DNA from: Lepeophtheirus salmonis
Taxonomy: Eukaryota; Arthropoda; Copepoda; Siphonostomatoida; Caligidae
NCBI RefSeq assembly: GCF_016086655.4
Contig: NC_052132.2
Location: forward strand, 15,130,805 to 15,194,804
Length of the DNA: 64,000 nucleotides
Reading direction: 5' to 3'
Shown here: positions 1 to 12,833 of the stretch, piece after piece
How the letters are laid out: the number at the start of each line of letters is the position of its first letter
Numbering within the stretch: position 1 is the stretch's first letter
Notes under the pieces: model-generated
What the model was told of the DNA's origin: nothing
Seen by the model: only the letters and a program-made list of their open reading frames with translations
The model's database searches: none
Translations under genes and position numbers: made by a program

Positions 1-1623
1 TTTAATAAATATCCAAAGATCCTGTTTTTATATTTAAATACTCTTTGGATAGACGAAAAATCTGTTTAAAGTCAACTTTTCATCTATAAAATAGTAATTT
101 TATTTAACCAGATTTGACTGTACTCAAATAATTAGATATCTGAAGAGATTAGGCCGATTTGTTAAGATTTTTAAAATTATGATGGCTCAATAGATTTTTA
201 TATTCTATTAACAGAGAATTAATTACATTAAAAAACATTTAATGGTCATCATGTACTAATAGTACATACGACATCTTAAATAATATAATATTATCAACTA
301 AGTGGAGTGACGATCTGTAGCTTGGAAGCACAAGGGGAATTTTTCCCAGTGCCTCAATGTGTAAAAACATATTTATAGATCTTTTCTCTGTGACGTCAAC
401 ATGGCTAATTGCGGCCATTTTGGGAGCCTAAACAGACAAACATTACAATATTAGGAAAAATAATGAACTATTGGTCGTTAAGATGGGACCAACCAATAAA
501 TTGACTTGGGGAGGTGGGGGGTACTCCCTTTCAAAAATGTATCCCTTTATTTCCATGTTTTATTATTTATCAGGTGCTAATATTTATTAAAACTATGTTA
601 TTACATTGTTGTACAATTATATTTTTATAAATAAGATAAAAATTATCCAATACAATGGCAAAAAAAAAAAAATTGCCTCTAATTATCCTACTTTTCTCGT
701 CCCTAATTAATCGAAAAAGTAACAATTTTATAAGACTATAAATATTACAGGGATTTTCAGTACATATTACTTTGATTTTTTTGAAATATCCCTGTGTATC
801 ATTGGCATCAATTAGTATTCAGTGCAAGTGTTAAATAATTTTTTTATTTATAAAGCCATTTCATAAAGTTTCATGAAGATTTATTTGTAATTTGTTCATA
901 TTTTGTAGTAAAAATGTAACCTTTTAGCCCGTAACATTTTGTCACATATAATTATTATCCAATTTAGGACGTCAATGAAATTGCTTTATAGTTCTTATTA
1001 AATAATATTGTCATTGTATTATTTTGACGAAAGATGTCGCCACTCTTTATCGCTTTGTAAACAAATTAATATAAGTAAACAACGCTTATGCACCATTATA
1101 ATTATTATTTAAAGTCACCAAAAAGGATCATTTATAAATAAAAGAAAGAAGTTAAACATTTCATAAGACTGTTTGTTTAAATTTATGAATGAAACATAAA
1201 ATCATATTAAAGCGGGTTTAATTTATAAGTATTAAGCAAATATACAAATGTATTACAGAAATGTAAAGGATGTATTTATATCAGATGATATACCTATTAA
1301 TATGTAAGTATATATTGCATCTAAGTTGAATGAGATGGAATCAAATAAATAGGCCTATATTTGTTTGAAATAGCTCTAATTAATTTGTTGTAGTTATTTG
1401 AGTTTGTTGCCTTTTTTGTAATGTTTGTTTGAATTGGAGGAATTTATTTCTTTTCATAATAAATATTTAATGTTTTTAGAGAATAAGTAATTTTTTTTTT
1501 TTTAATTCGGAATGTAAATTTTAAAAGAATATTTCCCTTCCTCACATTTAGTTAATCTTCGATTAAAATTGTTTATTAAAACAGTCAATATAATATTAAA
1601 ATTATTGTTGCGAATAATATGTA
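1..1623. other. AT-rich stretch without recognisable gene
   Basis: No exon-like open frame is visible on either strand. A CRE-like palindrome TGACGTCA lies at 391-398 in a slightly GC-richer patch (about 300-440), but there is no adjacent coding exon to give it meaning. About 1010-1100 resembles 21938-22030 (shared words around AAGTAAACAACGC and a trailing CCATTA), so it is a copy of a dispersed repeat. Confidence 0.6.
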
Positions 1624-1625
1624 TA

Positions 1626-2630
1626 CAGGGTACGTGGACAAAATCTGCCGCATTTCAATGACGACATTACTGCATCAGCTGATATCTGATCCGTCTGTTT
1701 TTGGTGATAAAATTTCTCCCGGGTCATAGGTTTCAGTTATTGTTCACCACTTGTAGCGATAGCATCATTTTAAGGGCCCAAGAAAAGTCATTATGTTCCA
1801 TGAGAGAGATCGTAGGTGCGCTGCTATTCAGATTATGCTTAGTGATCATTTGAAATAAAGCAATGCTGACATCTCTATGCCATCTCAATGCCAGTTAAAA
1901 CGGTCAGAAGTCTCAGGAAGCAGCTGGAGGAGTCATCAGATCCGATGGACGTTGTTGATAGGAAGAAGAAGGAGAAGAAGAGCACCAGGATTGTCCGGGA
2001 CGTCACCTTCATCAACAAGGTCAGGAATATCATCGACGAGGACTACCAGCGTTCCATGAGAGCCATGGCGAGGGACCTGGGCGTGACCGAGTAGACCGTG
2101 AGGGATTGTGTGAAGGTGGACTTAAGGTGAAAGTCCTACAGGCGTCAGACAATCCAACTTCTGACTGAAAAAACTCAAGGGTTGCGGCTGCTCAAAAGCT
2201 TCAGGCTGCTGAACATCTTGAAGAACCCAAAGTCGGCAAACATGATCTGGTTCTTCTCTGATTTTTTTCTTCTTTTGTGTTCGTACCCTTCTTCTTGGCC
2301 TCCCTCATCAGCGGATTTGAACCCGTTCGACTACTTTGTCTGGTCCTACGTGGAGAACATGACCAACCGCTCCTCCCATAACAGCAAGCAGTCTCTCATA
2401 CCTGCATCAAAGAGAAATTCAGTGAGATAGAAGCAGCGCAGATCTAAAATGTCTGTTCTCAGTTTTGTATCCGGATTGAGCGGGTTTTAGCCGCAGAGGG
2501 AGGCTACATTGAAGAGATAGCTGTTCTATACCCTAATAAAGATATTCGTTTTTATTTTATCAATAAATATTATAAAATAAGCTTGTAGTTGTTGTTTTTT
2601 TGAAGCGCCAGATTTTGTCCACGCACCCTG
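1626..2630 (+). mobile_element. Internally deleted mariner-like transposon
   Basis: The ends are inverted repeats: left CAGGGTACGTGGACAAAATC, right (read on the other strand) CAGGGTGCGTGGACAAAATC, each flanked by TA as expected for Tc1/mariner. The + strand keeps pieces of transposase in shifting frames. About 1888-2094 encodes an N-terminal DNA-binding part (IIDEDYQRSMRAMARDLGV). Around 2240-2262 a fragment ending WFFSD looks like the first catalytic Asp region. About 2290-2350 encodes SSADLNPFDYFVW, the third catalytic Asp region, and the end reads like the usual C-terminal AEGGYIEE. The part between the first and third catalytic blocks, with the second Asp, is missing, so the copy cannot be autonomous. 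Stops and frameshifts add to the decay. Confidence 0.85.
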
Positions 2631-2632
2631 TA

Positions 2633-3439
2633 TAATCTCGAAAGATAAAAACAAGGAAAGTGTAATAAAATATATTTGATTATTCAAAATATTACATTGA
2701 ATTAATCAAGGTATTATAATGTTATTTTTCCATTCAATGTATTCAATGTCCTTACCCTGACATGTATCAACTTGTGACGACTTCAGTATGTACAAAGTAG
2801 CGTATTCTATATAGGACACGACTTGTTTGAAAATGTATCGGGCTAGTATCGTGTGAAAAAATGAATCTTCTTTGGGGGGAGCTTTGAGTCAACTTTTATA
2901 TGTATATGGTAGCGCCCTCTATGAAAAACCATCTTTAATATTTATATATAATATCAATATGAGAATATAATTTTCTGTTCGAAAACTATATCCTTAAAAA
3001 CTCATATTATGAACAAATAAGTATACTTATACTTTGTTCTAAACTATGTTTGATCAATTTAGAACTAATAAAAATAAAAAGTTATCCACTTGGAACAAAT
3101 AATTTCCTCATTCAGGAATTGCAAACTATTTTCTATCTTTAGTGACACATAATATATACCTACATATATCGTGCGCAGAAAGCTGCCCTGAGGACCATTG
3201 CCTGTGGAAGATTGCCCTGGAGAAAACTGCCATATAGGAAAACTGTGAGTTTAGAAAATTGCCCTTATTTTCTTCAAACTTCATGATGAATAGTAAAATA
3301 TTTTAAATTTGCTTCATATTATTTTGACAAATATCTAAACATATTTGTTTCAATCCAATCTTCTATTAAATGGATCGAGAGAATTGATAAGGAGGGAGAA
3401 TAAATAGCTTAGGCCTCTTTAAATATGGTTGAATAGCCT
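2633..3439. other. Non-coding AT-rich stretch
   Basis: No gene or element is recognised. About 3180-3270 has a short imperfect internal repetition of GCCCTG/ATTGCC words (AAAGCTGCCCTG, AGATTGCCCTGG, AAATTGCCCTTA). Confidence 0.5.
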
Positions 3440-3795
3440 GTTCCCTCAGATGGTTTACTTAAAACCAACGCCAATACATCCGAAGAACCCCTCTAATAAC
3501 AACAAATAATTCCTAGCCCTGGATTTGCGCAGGGTACTTGAGGGAACCCTGGATCCTTAAAAACCAATGACAATACATACAAGGAACCCCTCTAAAACCA
3601 CAAACTAGTTGGAGGTCCGGGCTGTAGTGTGGGATACTTATAAACTACCACCAAACTATCACATACATCCAAGGAACCCCTCTAATATGTATATAAAAAA
3701 ATAGTTCTTAGCCCTTGGTTTGCTCATGGTACTTGAGGGTACCACTGGATCCTCCAAAGCATCATGTACATCCAATGAACCCCTATAATACCAAA
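3440..3795. repeat. Degenerate tandem repeat, period about 90-105 bp
   Basis: The phrase ACATCCRARGAACCCCTCTAA recurs near 3475, 3573, 3664 and 3768. It is followed in at least two copies by a TAGCCCTKGRTTTGC block and GGTACTTGAGGG, then by TGGATCC. Spacing is roughly 90-105 bases and copies are diverged. This looks like an old minisatellite or a tandemly repeated part of a transposon. No reading frame is conserved across the units. Confidence 0.7.
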
Positions 3796-6700
3796 AAAAT
3801 ACTGGCCAAAATAACAAGGAGGATGTCCCACATTCCCTAAAAAAATTGAAAATCTTATAGGGGAGGTTAGTTCAATGAATATTTCTGTAATATTACTAGA
3901 GCAAGCAACATAATGAGAATAATTTTTGAACCCTCCTTCATGGCATATGCAATATAATCATTATGATTTTTTTTTTAAGATTAAAAGCGTGAGGCCCTTT
4001 AGTGGGGCGAGGATGTTAGCATTTTTTTAATAAATGAATATCATTTTAACTTTCCCTTTATTGATCAGATGGAGTTGCACTGATTAAGTCTAAGTAAGCA
4101 CTATAGTGTTAGATTTACTCCATCTGACCTCGGTATCTTCTTTGAAGTCCATAAGCACAATGTATATGTTCTTCTCTAGGAACGATCGGGTGCGAACTTA
4201 TGCACATTGAGTTAAATAGAATAATTTTTCCCGAGCGCGTTGTCCCTTAAGCTAGGTTTTTCAATCTTTTTTCATTATGCTTTATTCATGAAGAGCAGAC
4301 ATCCAAGTATAAAATAATCGCTAGAGCATAAAAGACGAAAAGAAAATTTATAATAATGATTTGTTAAGGAGTTGTAAATACAATTCCTTGTTGGATACGG
4401 AGTTTTTACGAAAGGGGGGGTGTTCATTTTCTTAATCTCATAGCAATTGACAGATAATCTAATGAAACGTCATAACAGATAGTGTTTTTATTCTTACATC
4501 TGGAGCATATGCATAATACATAACTTTATATTTTATCTCGGAAGTGGTGTTTGTTTTAAGTCTTTTATATAAGTGTTCCCTTTGGGATTTTATTGTATTT
4601 GTAACAATGTGATGATTGCATTTTGATATGAAATATACCTCAACTTCGGGGGTATATGCTATACACACGGACTGCTGCATTAAATTAAAGTTTCAATGAC
4701 CTTGGGGCGGCTTTGCCATCGCAAAATATATAACAGATACTTAGAAATATTATTCTAATTGACAGGGTTTACTCAGCCGTTTAGACCAAACCTCATGAAA
4801 GAATTGAACTGTCACGTCCAACAAAAATAATAACGGTTTCAAACCGTTGTATGATTATTATCTTGACGGAAAGGGAAAAAAGATTTATGCAAAGCATACC
4901 GGGAGATCCTATCATTTTCAACTTTAATAGCATGACTAGAGGGTTGTTGTTTACTCAATAGCAGTTTGTCGCCTATCTCGGGATCTCTACGCCATTTTGC
5001 AGATATGTTTTTTTCCTATAGTTTGCTTCTTGTTCTTTTATACCTATGAGGTAAATTAATTTCGAGTAAGTATGCAGAAATGATTTCCATGGTTACAAAA
5101 AAAATGGAAAGGAGATATTCCTGTAATATGTACAATAGACTGTACTGAAAGAAATTAAACTAGAAATTAAGGGATAATAAATATAACGTCGTATTTTTAT
5201 TAGTTTAATCGACAACAGTTTTTTTTTTTTTTTTTTGTAGTCCAAAATTATAAATAGATATTATCAGGTCCCTTAATTGGCCTAAATGAACCGTGAATAA
5301 AGCATTTGGTATAAAAAAACGACAAATTCACAACTTTTGTCATTATGGTACAGTCTAATGTACAGTTTTAATAACAACATTTCAATTATATTTCTTCATC
5401 GCATACATATAGTTAATCTACTTTTTTATGTACCTAAGTATTTGCTATAATTTTTTACTTGTAGAAAAATTTACTTACACAGAGTCCAAGCTTGTAAAAA
5501 TACACATGTACATATTCCTCAATAACTTTTTATAACTAGGTATACAACAAACAAAATGAAGAAAAAGAAAGCATAGAAGTTTAATACTTGAATAAATATG
5601 AATCGTACTTGTTAATTTTGTTGCGGTAATACCTGGGAGTGTATGGAGTAATTCAGCATCGACTAACAGCCAAACTTTCATATAAACTTAAGGGTTGGTT
5701 GCAGAGTTACAAATATAAATCCTTGTTAGACTCACAGTGGGATTGAGGATCGACACGGGTGTCATTCTTGATTATGTCCTGTTGGATTGTGGTGATATAA
5801 AAAGATATCAGGAGAATAATTACTTACAATGAAACTTTCTTCAATCAACTAAAAACAAACGAGTTATTATACCATATATATATAAACGCGGACAGATAAA
5901 TATATGGACTATTGCATATATAAAACTCTGAGTCATAGATCAGTATTACTAATAATAATACTAAAACCTTCACTTCAATGTAGATCATTCAAATTAATCA
6001 TTATTACAAACATTAACAATTAAAATTTAGACAGTCTCTCTGTTAGTTTAACAGCCACCATATCTTCACTAAGACAGGAAACAAGTGTAATCTTGTTTAC
6101 CTCCACTAGTTCTCTGGTGAATGCTCTCTTTTATCAACATCCTTGCCTCTACCCTTATATTGGGGGTTCTTAGTCAAGTATAGGATCGACTGATGTCTCC
6201 AAATATCACTGTACTGATATCACAAGGTCTTTCAATATTACCCAATAAATTTCGAATCCAAATGCATTTTTGTGGTTTAGCTTCTCCAGACCAACTTTTG
6301 TTATTGACTTAATTTTTTTAACAAAACGAACATGTCTGTACTTATTTTCTTATACCCCTTGTCACAGCTGCTTGTAACTGATCTTGTAAAACACCTCAAC
6401 ATGTCTAGCACTTCTCATCCAAGACATAATTCAAGAAATAAACGGCACTACGTTTATTTTTTGTTTTTTTAACATTCCCAAATATACTCGATTTTAATTC
6501 CTTTACTTTAGTGTCTAGAACACTCACTAGCTACACATGCTCGTTGGTAAAATCTCCTTTTAAGTCACTTGCATCATTTTCATATTATATACTTTTCTTT
6601 CTTGTACTATTTAATATAACTTCGTTGATGAAAATGATTCCTTATCCGACATGCAAATCAACAAACGTGCAGACAGATAGACTTTTTTATTACACCGATG

Positions 6701-7325
6701 TAGATTATATATGAATATTAAAAAATTAAACCCTTCAATTCAAAGTCTTTTAAAGTCAATAAACCATTAAATTTTTAATATATAAACTGTTAATGTTCTG
6801 AATATCACTAAAACTCATTGAAATATGTAAAGTAAATTTTTAATAAAAATACTTCATTAATTTCCATAATCTACAAGTAACGTTAGTTAAGGCCACGTTC
6901 TCTACCCTTCGAACCCTAACACATGTGCTTTCCTGAGATTTTTAGCCCTTCCAACAATAAAATGGATATTTTATTTATTTAAGTGTTAAAAAGTACACGG
7001 AATATTTTTTTCCCTGTTATATTTTATACTGATAAAGGAAACGGTAGGAGATAGAATATTTTAAACAATATCAATTTTTTGTTCTATCCCATTCCCAACG
7101 AGGATCAAAGTGGTTTTGGGCACTTCCCCCTTCTTTTCTAAATAGAATTGTGTTTTTTAATGTTCTCTATTACAGAGATATTTCATATGTGAATAAATTA
7201 CCCATAGAATATAACTGAGTGTTAAATTGATATCTCTACCGATTATTTAAGAAATATATGACATACTTTTTTCTTCAGATTAGACTTGAATATCCGGTAT
7301 CTGAAGCTGAAACAGGCATTTCTTA
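3796..7325. other. Gene-poor AT-rich stretch with repeat fragments
   Basis: No exon is supported. Fragments at about 5690-5790 (CTTGTTAGACTCACAGTGG, GATTGAGGATCGACAC) and 6340-6480 (CCCCTTGTCACAGCTGCTTG) match the dispersed family seen again at 34174-39060. A T-run of 18 lies at 5219-5236. Confidence 0.5.
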
Positions 7326-7327
7326 TA

Positions 7328-7850
7328 CAGATGTGCGCGTCTAAAACTGAACACTCCTTTAAATTTTACGACTTGAGGGCTTGACGAGGAGTTCTCTTGT
7401 AGACCTTAAGGCCAAGATCTTTCTTAATTAGCCGGTCCATGGTCCCTGGAGAGGGCCCTGACGGTTGTCATTGCCTCTCTTGTCCTCGACAGACTTTTTC
7501 ATGGCAGCAACCATTTCGTCCGACCTTTGAGGCCTTGACCTAGATCTTGTGGTCGCCTCAGGAGTCCCTTTGGATACCACACTGTAAACGGTGGTGCGGC
7601 CGCAGTTCAGAACCTTGGCAATTTCAGTGGGAGTTTTTTCCCGCGCGGAAAGTTTCAAAATTACGACTCGACGTCTCTCCATATTATCGGCTGTTGTTTC
7701 ACTGTTGCTATTAAGATTTTGCTGGAGTTTTGTTTATAACTAGTCAAGACCCTTGCCTCGAAGTATAAATCGTTTTCAACTCAATAAAATCACAAATATG
7801 TGCATGGTGTAAAATTTAAAGGAGTGTTCAGTTTTAGACGCACACACCTG
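7328..7850 (-). mobile_element. Mariner derivative encoding only a DNA-binding domain
   Basis: A 523-bp element flanked by TA. About 42 bp at each end are nearly identical inverted repeats (left begins CAGATGTGCGCGTCTAAAAC, right CAGGTGTGTGCGTCTAAAAC; both continue to TTTAAATTTTAC). On the - strand an ATG at 7682 opens an 84-residue frame starting MERRRVVILKLSAREKTP, with a helix-turn-helix (PTEIAKVLNCGRTTVYSVV). After a one-frame slip near 7440 the chain continues as MDRLIKKDLGLKVYKRTPRQ and stops just before the right TIR. This is the bipartite DNA-binding half of a Tc1/mariner transposase; the catalytic DDE/D domain is wholly absent. The good TIR match suggests fairly recent movement. Confidence 0.85.
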
Positions 7851-7852
7851 TA

Positions 7853-10800
7853 TATGCAGGATCTATCCTTTTAGCTTGATGTACGATGATGGTTTTAAAG
7901 GCATTCACACAGGGTGGGAATTGACATAAACCTTGCCATATTACCGCCTTTATACTTAGAAGTCCAAAGAGTTCGTGTTAGGTGGAGCTGGGGGAGCAAT
8001 TGATTAATAAAAAACTGTCTAAATATATTTAATATACATGTACATACAGTAAAATCTGGAAGTAAGAAATTCGAATATATTAAAATTATTCTCTCAAGTA
8101 TTTTATTTTTGGCAGCATAAAATACTTTGTATAGAGGAAAAACAAATTAACAAATCCCAAATTTATCACGTTTCTTTTTCCTTTTTTGGTATTAACTTCA
8201 TAATAATTCATAATATTATTTTTCCTTTTTTATAGGTTCAAATCGTAAGCTGACCCACATTTTTATTTTCAATGTTTCTTTTTAAATTCATTTCACATTA
8301 CATTTCAATCGATAGGGATAAATATCCTAAGTATCCCTCAAAAAAACTTTCCATGAAAGATAGGCTAAAAATTATCAATGATTTGTCAAAAATAGTATCT
8401 AATCAAATCAAACACAAAATAAAATTATCAATGAATAACTGATGTTTGTTGTACTGCCATACGTTAAAAAAGTTACTTATGTATTCTATTGTCACATCTT
8501 CTTGTATGAGAGATGTTTATAAATTCAAATGGTGTCTTTGTTTTTGTCATAGTTTTATTTGAGACACATACATATATGTAACTATCCATAAGTTTTTTTG
8601 ACTGATAATAGCCACTTTAGAGAAAACTTGAAGGGAATTTATGAGGCAAGCAAAAACATCGCATCTTTCTCATGTGTGCAATACATTTATAATAAATATT
8701 TATTCCTGTAGATAATACTTAAGCAAAAACTTTATACCATGTCATTGATATGGTCTTTAAAAAATGTCATAAATACCTTCATATAAAATTACACGTTATG
8801 TAAATTATTAAAAACAAAATGAAATTTATGGTATATTAAATGCACTTTTCATGGAGGAAAACAACGACAAAATTCCATAAAATAAATATTAAACTTTTTC
8901 TCTAGTCAATTCTTTATATATAGCATTGGGAACGATGATTTAACTTTCACATAATATTTATTTTGGTGGACTCTATAGTCTTTGGACTAAATATCCCACC
9001 AGATTGAAAATTCCAATCAAATGCATGTAAATCAGATTCTAAGGTCAATTTTATTGGTCTACCACTTCTAAGCTGATCTCTGAGGATTTATCAATCCTCC
9101 ACAAGCTTTATAACCTGTTACACTATTTGACGTTTAACCTTCAGCCACTTAAAAATGTCAAAGTTGTTATGGCTGGTAAATACCAATGTGGCAATCTCAA
9201 ACCTAATTTACTTCCATTTATATTAATAATTAACATGTGAAAGTGTTAAACGGATAAATTTAGCTTCAGCACATGTAAATGGAAAAATTTGACTGGAGCT
9301 TCACAAAACCTTTTTAATCGTCATGATATCAGTGTTCAAAGACATTTTGAAAGTCCAGGATACAGTACTGTTCCAGTCCATGGATCACATTTTCTTGGAA
9401 TTTATCAATTTTTTACAACTACAAGAAAATTTGCATTGAATTATATATAGTAATTGCAAAGGGTTACCCGTTGTTGCTCAGGCTTTCAAAGAGCTCCGTC
9501 AAAGGACGTTTTCTTCTTGGTAGGCGTAGTAAAAGATGTATAACTCAAATAAAAAACACACAGGACTAAATTTTAATTAATTTGGGACATTATTAGGTTT
9601 TTCCAGAAGTACTAACGTAGTTTCTATTCAATGGTGAGTCTTGGCTCAGTGCTTCGTCGCTGATTTTTTTTTTAACCTTTGAAAACGAGAACAATCTAAA
9701 AATCAATTTGCTAATTCTTGGAAGTTAAATGCATCAACACCCCCAACTATGCTAATAAGGAGAGAGAAGGAGATCACATTGACAATGGTCAATGTTATTC
9801 CTTCGTAATGCTAAGACCAATTCCGTGCAGGCAAACGTTAGGGTATTTTGAAATGTATTATCATAGAGCGCATGTATGTTATATGAAATGTATTACAATT
9901 TATATAATAAATCGGGGGATAACCTTCAAATAACTTATCAACATATATGCATGAAAAAAATTGTCTGGATGAGGAATACATCTTTTATTTTTGTCCAAAA
10001 TTACCAAATTGAGATTCTCCAAGAAAATGTCAAAAAATTGTTATGCATTAATTTTGCTCAAAAAGTTATAAATAAGTTATTTTTGGCATTGTAACAAAGA
10101 ATACAATCCTACCAAAAAATTTCTCACTTGAAAATAAAAAAAGTTATATAGAATAATGTCGTTGACAAAATAACTAAGGATAACTGGTTGATTAAATGTT
10201 CCGAAAATTAACAAATACAAAAATGTAATGTTGAGCATAATAATTTTATGTTCAAAATGCATTGTTATATGGCATTTCTTATTCAAAATTGAAAATTAAT
10301 GTTTGATGAAAAAAAGAGAAAAACAATACAAAAATAATTAAGAAAATGAGAAATATTTAAGTTTTATATCAATTCTTATTTTTCAAATTTATATGCAAAC
10401 CAAAATATTATATTGCACCTGCAAAAAACAATGCAATTATCAGTGATTTTTTTTTTTTTTTCCACATATTCTTTGGTTTCAAATAAATTTAAAACCATTC
10501 ATATTCGTACAGTTGTTTTTTAAGAAGTCAGTCACTTTTTGATTATTAATAACACAACCCCTTATCTAGTTTCTTTGAGCTCCAAAAACATATATAGTAT
10601 TTTGGGTATTTAATAAGCCCTCATTATAACAACTGACCCCCCTAAAATCAATGCCCCCATCTTAGCCTGCACATATTCAAAAGGAGTACCCGTGCAAAGA
10701 TACAGCCCCCTAGGCGCAACGGCGTGGGCACCCAAAAATACGCACACTCACACAAACTGTATTACATATAAGATACTTGCGTAAATTTTCTTCATCTAAT

Positions 10801-10974
10801 TCATTCTATGAAAAGTTGAATACATATTGATGATTCCCTTGGGATAAAAGATTTAACCATTGGGAATTTAAAATGTAAAAAACTATGTGTATGTACAAAA
10901 AGTTATGTATAAGTACGAAACAACTACAACAAACTATTTTACCGTCGAACGAAGAAAAAAGAATTAATTTTATA
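7853..10974. other. Gene-poor AT-rich stretch
   Basis: No exon or element with two ends is recognised. A few open frames (for example 9718-9933 and 10077-10286) have ordinary AT-rich composition and no family signature. About 8047-8090 begins like a pogo-type end (ACAGTAAAATCTGG) but has no partner. A GC-richer patch at 10620-10750 is unexplained. Confidence 0.5.
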
Positions 10975-11480
10975 TCCATTGGCGTCCACATGATTTTATT
11001 TTGGGGGAGGCCTTCTTTTTTTTTTGATTTTTTTTTAATAAAAATCCAAATATATGAAATATTTTTGAAAAAAATTTCTTAAAATAATAAACTTTTTTCA
11101 AAAGGAGCGGTTCACTAAAAAATTAAATTTTTTCGAAGAATTTTTAAAAAACCCACACCTGTTAACACAAAAATAAAATTTCAAAAATAAAAAATATATT
11201 TAAATATTTCATTTGTAAAAAAAATAAAATTTCAAATATTACAGTTTAAAAAAAAAAAAATCCAAAATTAAAATATTTCGAAAAAAAATTCACAAACCTA
11301 CAGATGTTCGCAAAAACTTTTAAATATTACATTTTTTAGAAAAAAATTCAAAAACCCACATCTGTTCATATAAAAATAAAATTATTCAAATAAAAATTCT
11401 AAAATGTATTTTAAATATTTAATCTTTTAAAAATTAAATTTCAAAAACGACATTTTTGGGGAAAAAACAATAGACAACAC
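10975..11480. repeat. A-rich internally repetitive element, copy 1
   Basis: Repeated words of the type AAAATTTCAAATATT and CAAAAACCCACACCTGTT recur at irregular 40-70 bp intervals. The same composition and words recur at about 33340-33602 and 47035-47422. In those copies the block ends in a GC-richer tail finishing in ACCCCTG, which read backwards is CAGGGGT, a hAT-like terminus. Here the GC-richer end is at the left (TTTGGGGGAGGCC near 11000). Confidence 0.45.
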
Positions 11481-11689
11481 ACTAAAGTTTAAAATATACT
11501 TTTTTTTCTGTAAATATAAAACCAATTACTTCAATTTAACAGTATTTATTATACATTATTTCATCCCAGAATTTTAAAACATAAAACATTCTTCAATGTT
11601 GTATTTAATTTTCCTTTTTTTTTAAATCTCTATCATACACAGGATTTTCATTATTATGTAAAGATAAGATTTTTGTAAGGGCGCAAGCC

Positions 11690-12290
11690 AAAAGGTGGGA
11701 TCAAGACATTTGGTATCACGGAATTAAGAAAGATGTTAATATCGATTTGCTATTAAATGATTTTGGAGGGAGAAAATGAATCACTGCCATAAATAGGAGA
11801 ACCTCCTACATTTAATTTAGTCATACTGCTATACAAAAGTATTTTGGTCCATATAAGCCTGTTACATGAGCTAGCATTGCCTATTGAATGCTTTTTGCAA
11901 CAATTTTTACTATGGTCCATAAAAAAACTATCCAATACTGAATCCTTTTATTTACTTTTTGAAGATAAGAAACTTGGATCTTCCAGCAGTTTGTGCTATT
12001 AAATATACTATTCTGTCCAACTCCAAAAAATTGGTTTAAATATCACATACTCTCCGGCACACTTGAAGTAAAGTATTTTTCGAATGAACATCGCAAGTGT
12101 TGTTTTTGTCGGATCGAGGATGATTGGAGTGATCATTTTCTTCACATTTGTAAATCTATACAACCTCTTTATAAATATGTTGCTTATCTCATAAATTTGA
12201 TAATCTTCAGTTGTATATCAATCTTGATAATTGTCAAAAGTATCGATTTTATTACTGTTTATGTTGAAAGCAAGAAAATATAATCAATGC
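11690..12290 (+). pseudogene. Probable LINE reverse-transcriptase C-terminal remnant
   Basis: The + strand frame 11993-12283 contains KNWFKYHILSGTL, then CCFCRIEDDWSDHFLHICK followed by SIQPLYK. The C-x2-C plus downstream H-x-x-x-C spacing and a W/Y-rich tail resemble the zinc-binding tail found after the reverse transcriptase of some non-LTR retrotransposons. Upstream sequence (WDQDIWYHG near 11697) could be part of the same chain, but frames are broken. No RT catalytic motif is visible, so this is a remnant and the assignment is moderate. Confidence 0.4.
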
Positions 12291-12833
12291 TGTCATAACC
12301 AAAAATCTCTTCAACGCAAAGAAATTTTCCGATTTTAGCATCTGAGATATTTTTTCAAAAGTGAATCTTTATATGAGAGTTTCAATGAAGGTGTTAGTTT
12401 TTGTTATTTTCTAGAGTTTTAATTATTTTTATAAATTTATTTTATGTCACATCATCCATTTTAAGGGCCACACTCTGCCCCCCCCCACCCCACCCCAATT
12501 TATGTGTTTTTCCTATTTATAGTATTTCATTCATTTCGATATTATCGATTATTTAATTAAATACAGATATGCCTTTTGGCCAAGAAAAAAATTAATATTA
12601 GTTTATATAACTCTATGCAACAAAATTTTTGTCTTGAAAGTTTCTTTCAAAACCTATTATTCTTTATAAACTACTTATAAATATTTATAAGTTATGTGTT
12701 ATATTCATGAGTAGACAGGCTTATAAATTTTAATTAACTTACTTGCCATTCTATGTATAGAAATATAGGGCATGGAAAGTTTAGTCTCTCTTGTATGTAA
12801 ATATTTGCATAAGTTGATCAATAAATTCGTCAT

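Noticed and set aside
391..398. CRE palindrome TGACGTCA as a promoter
   Set aside because: No coding exon or TATA context nearby; an 8-bp match is expected by chance in a window this size.
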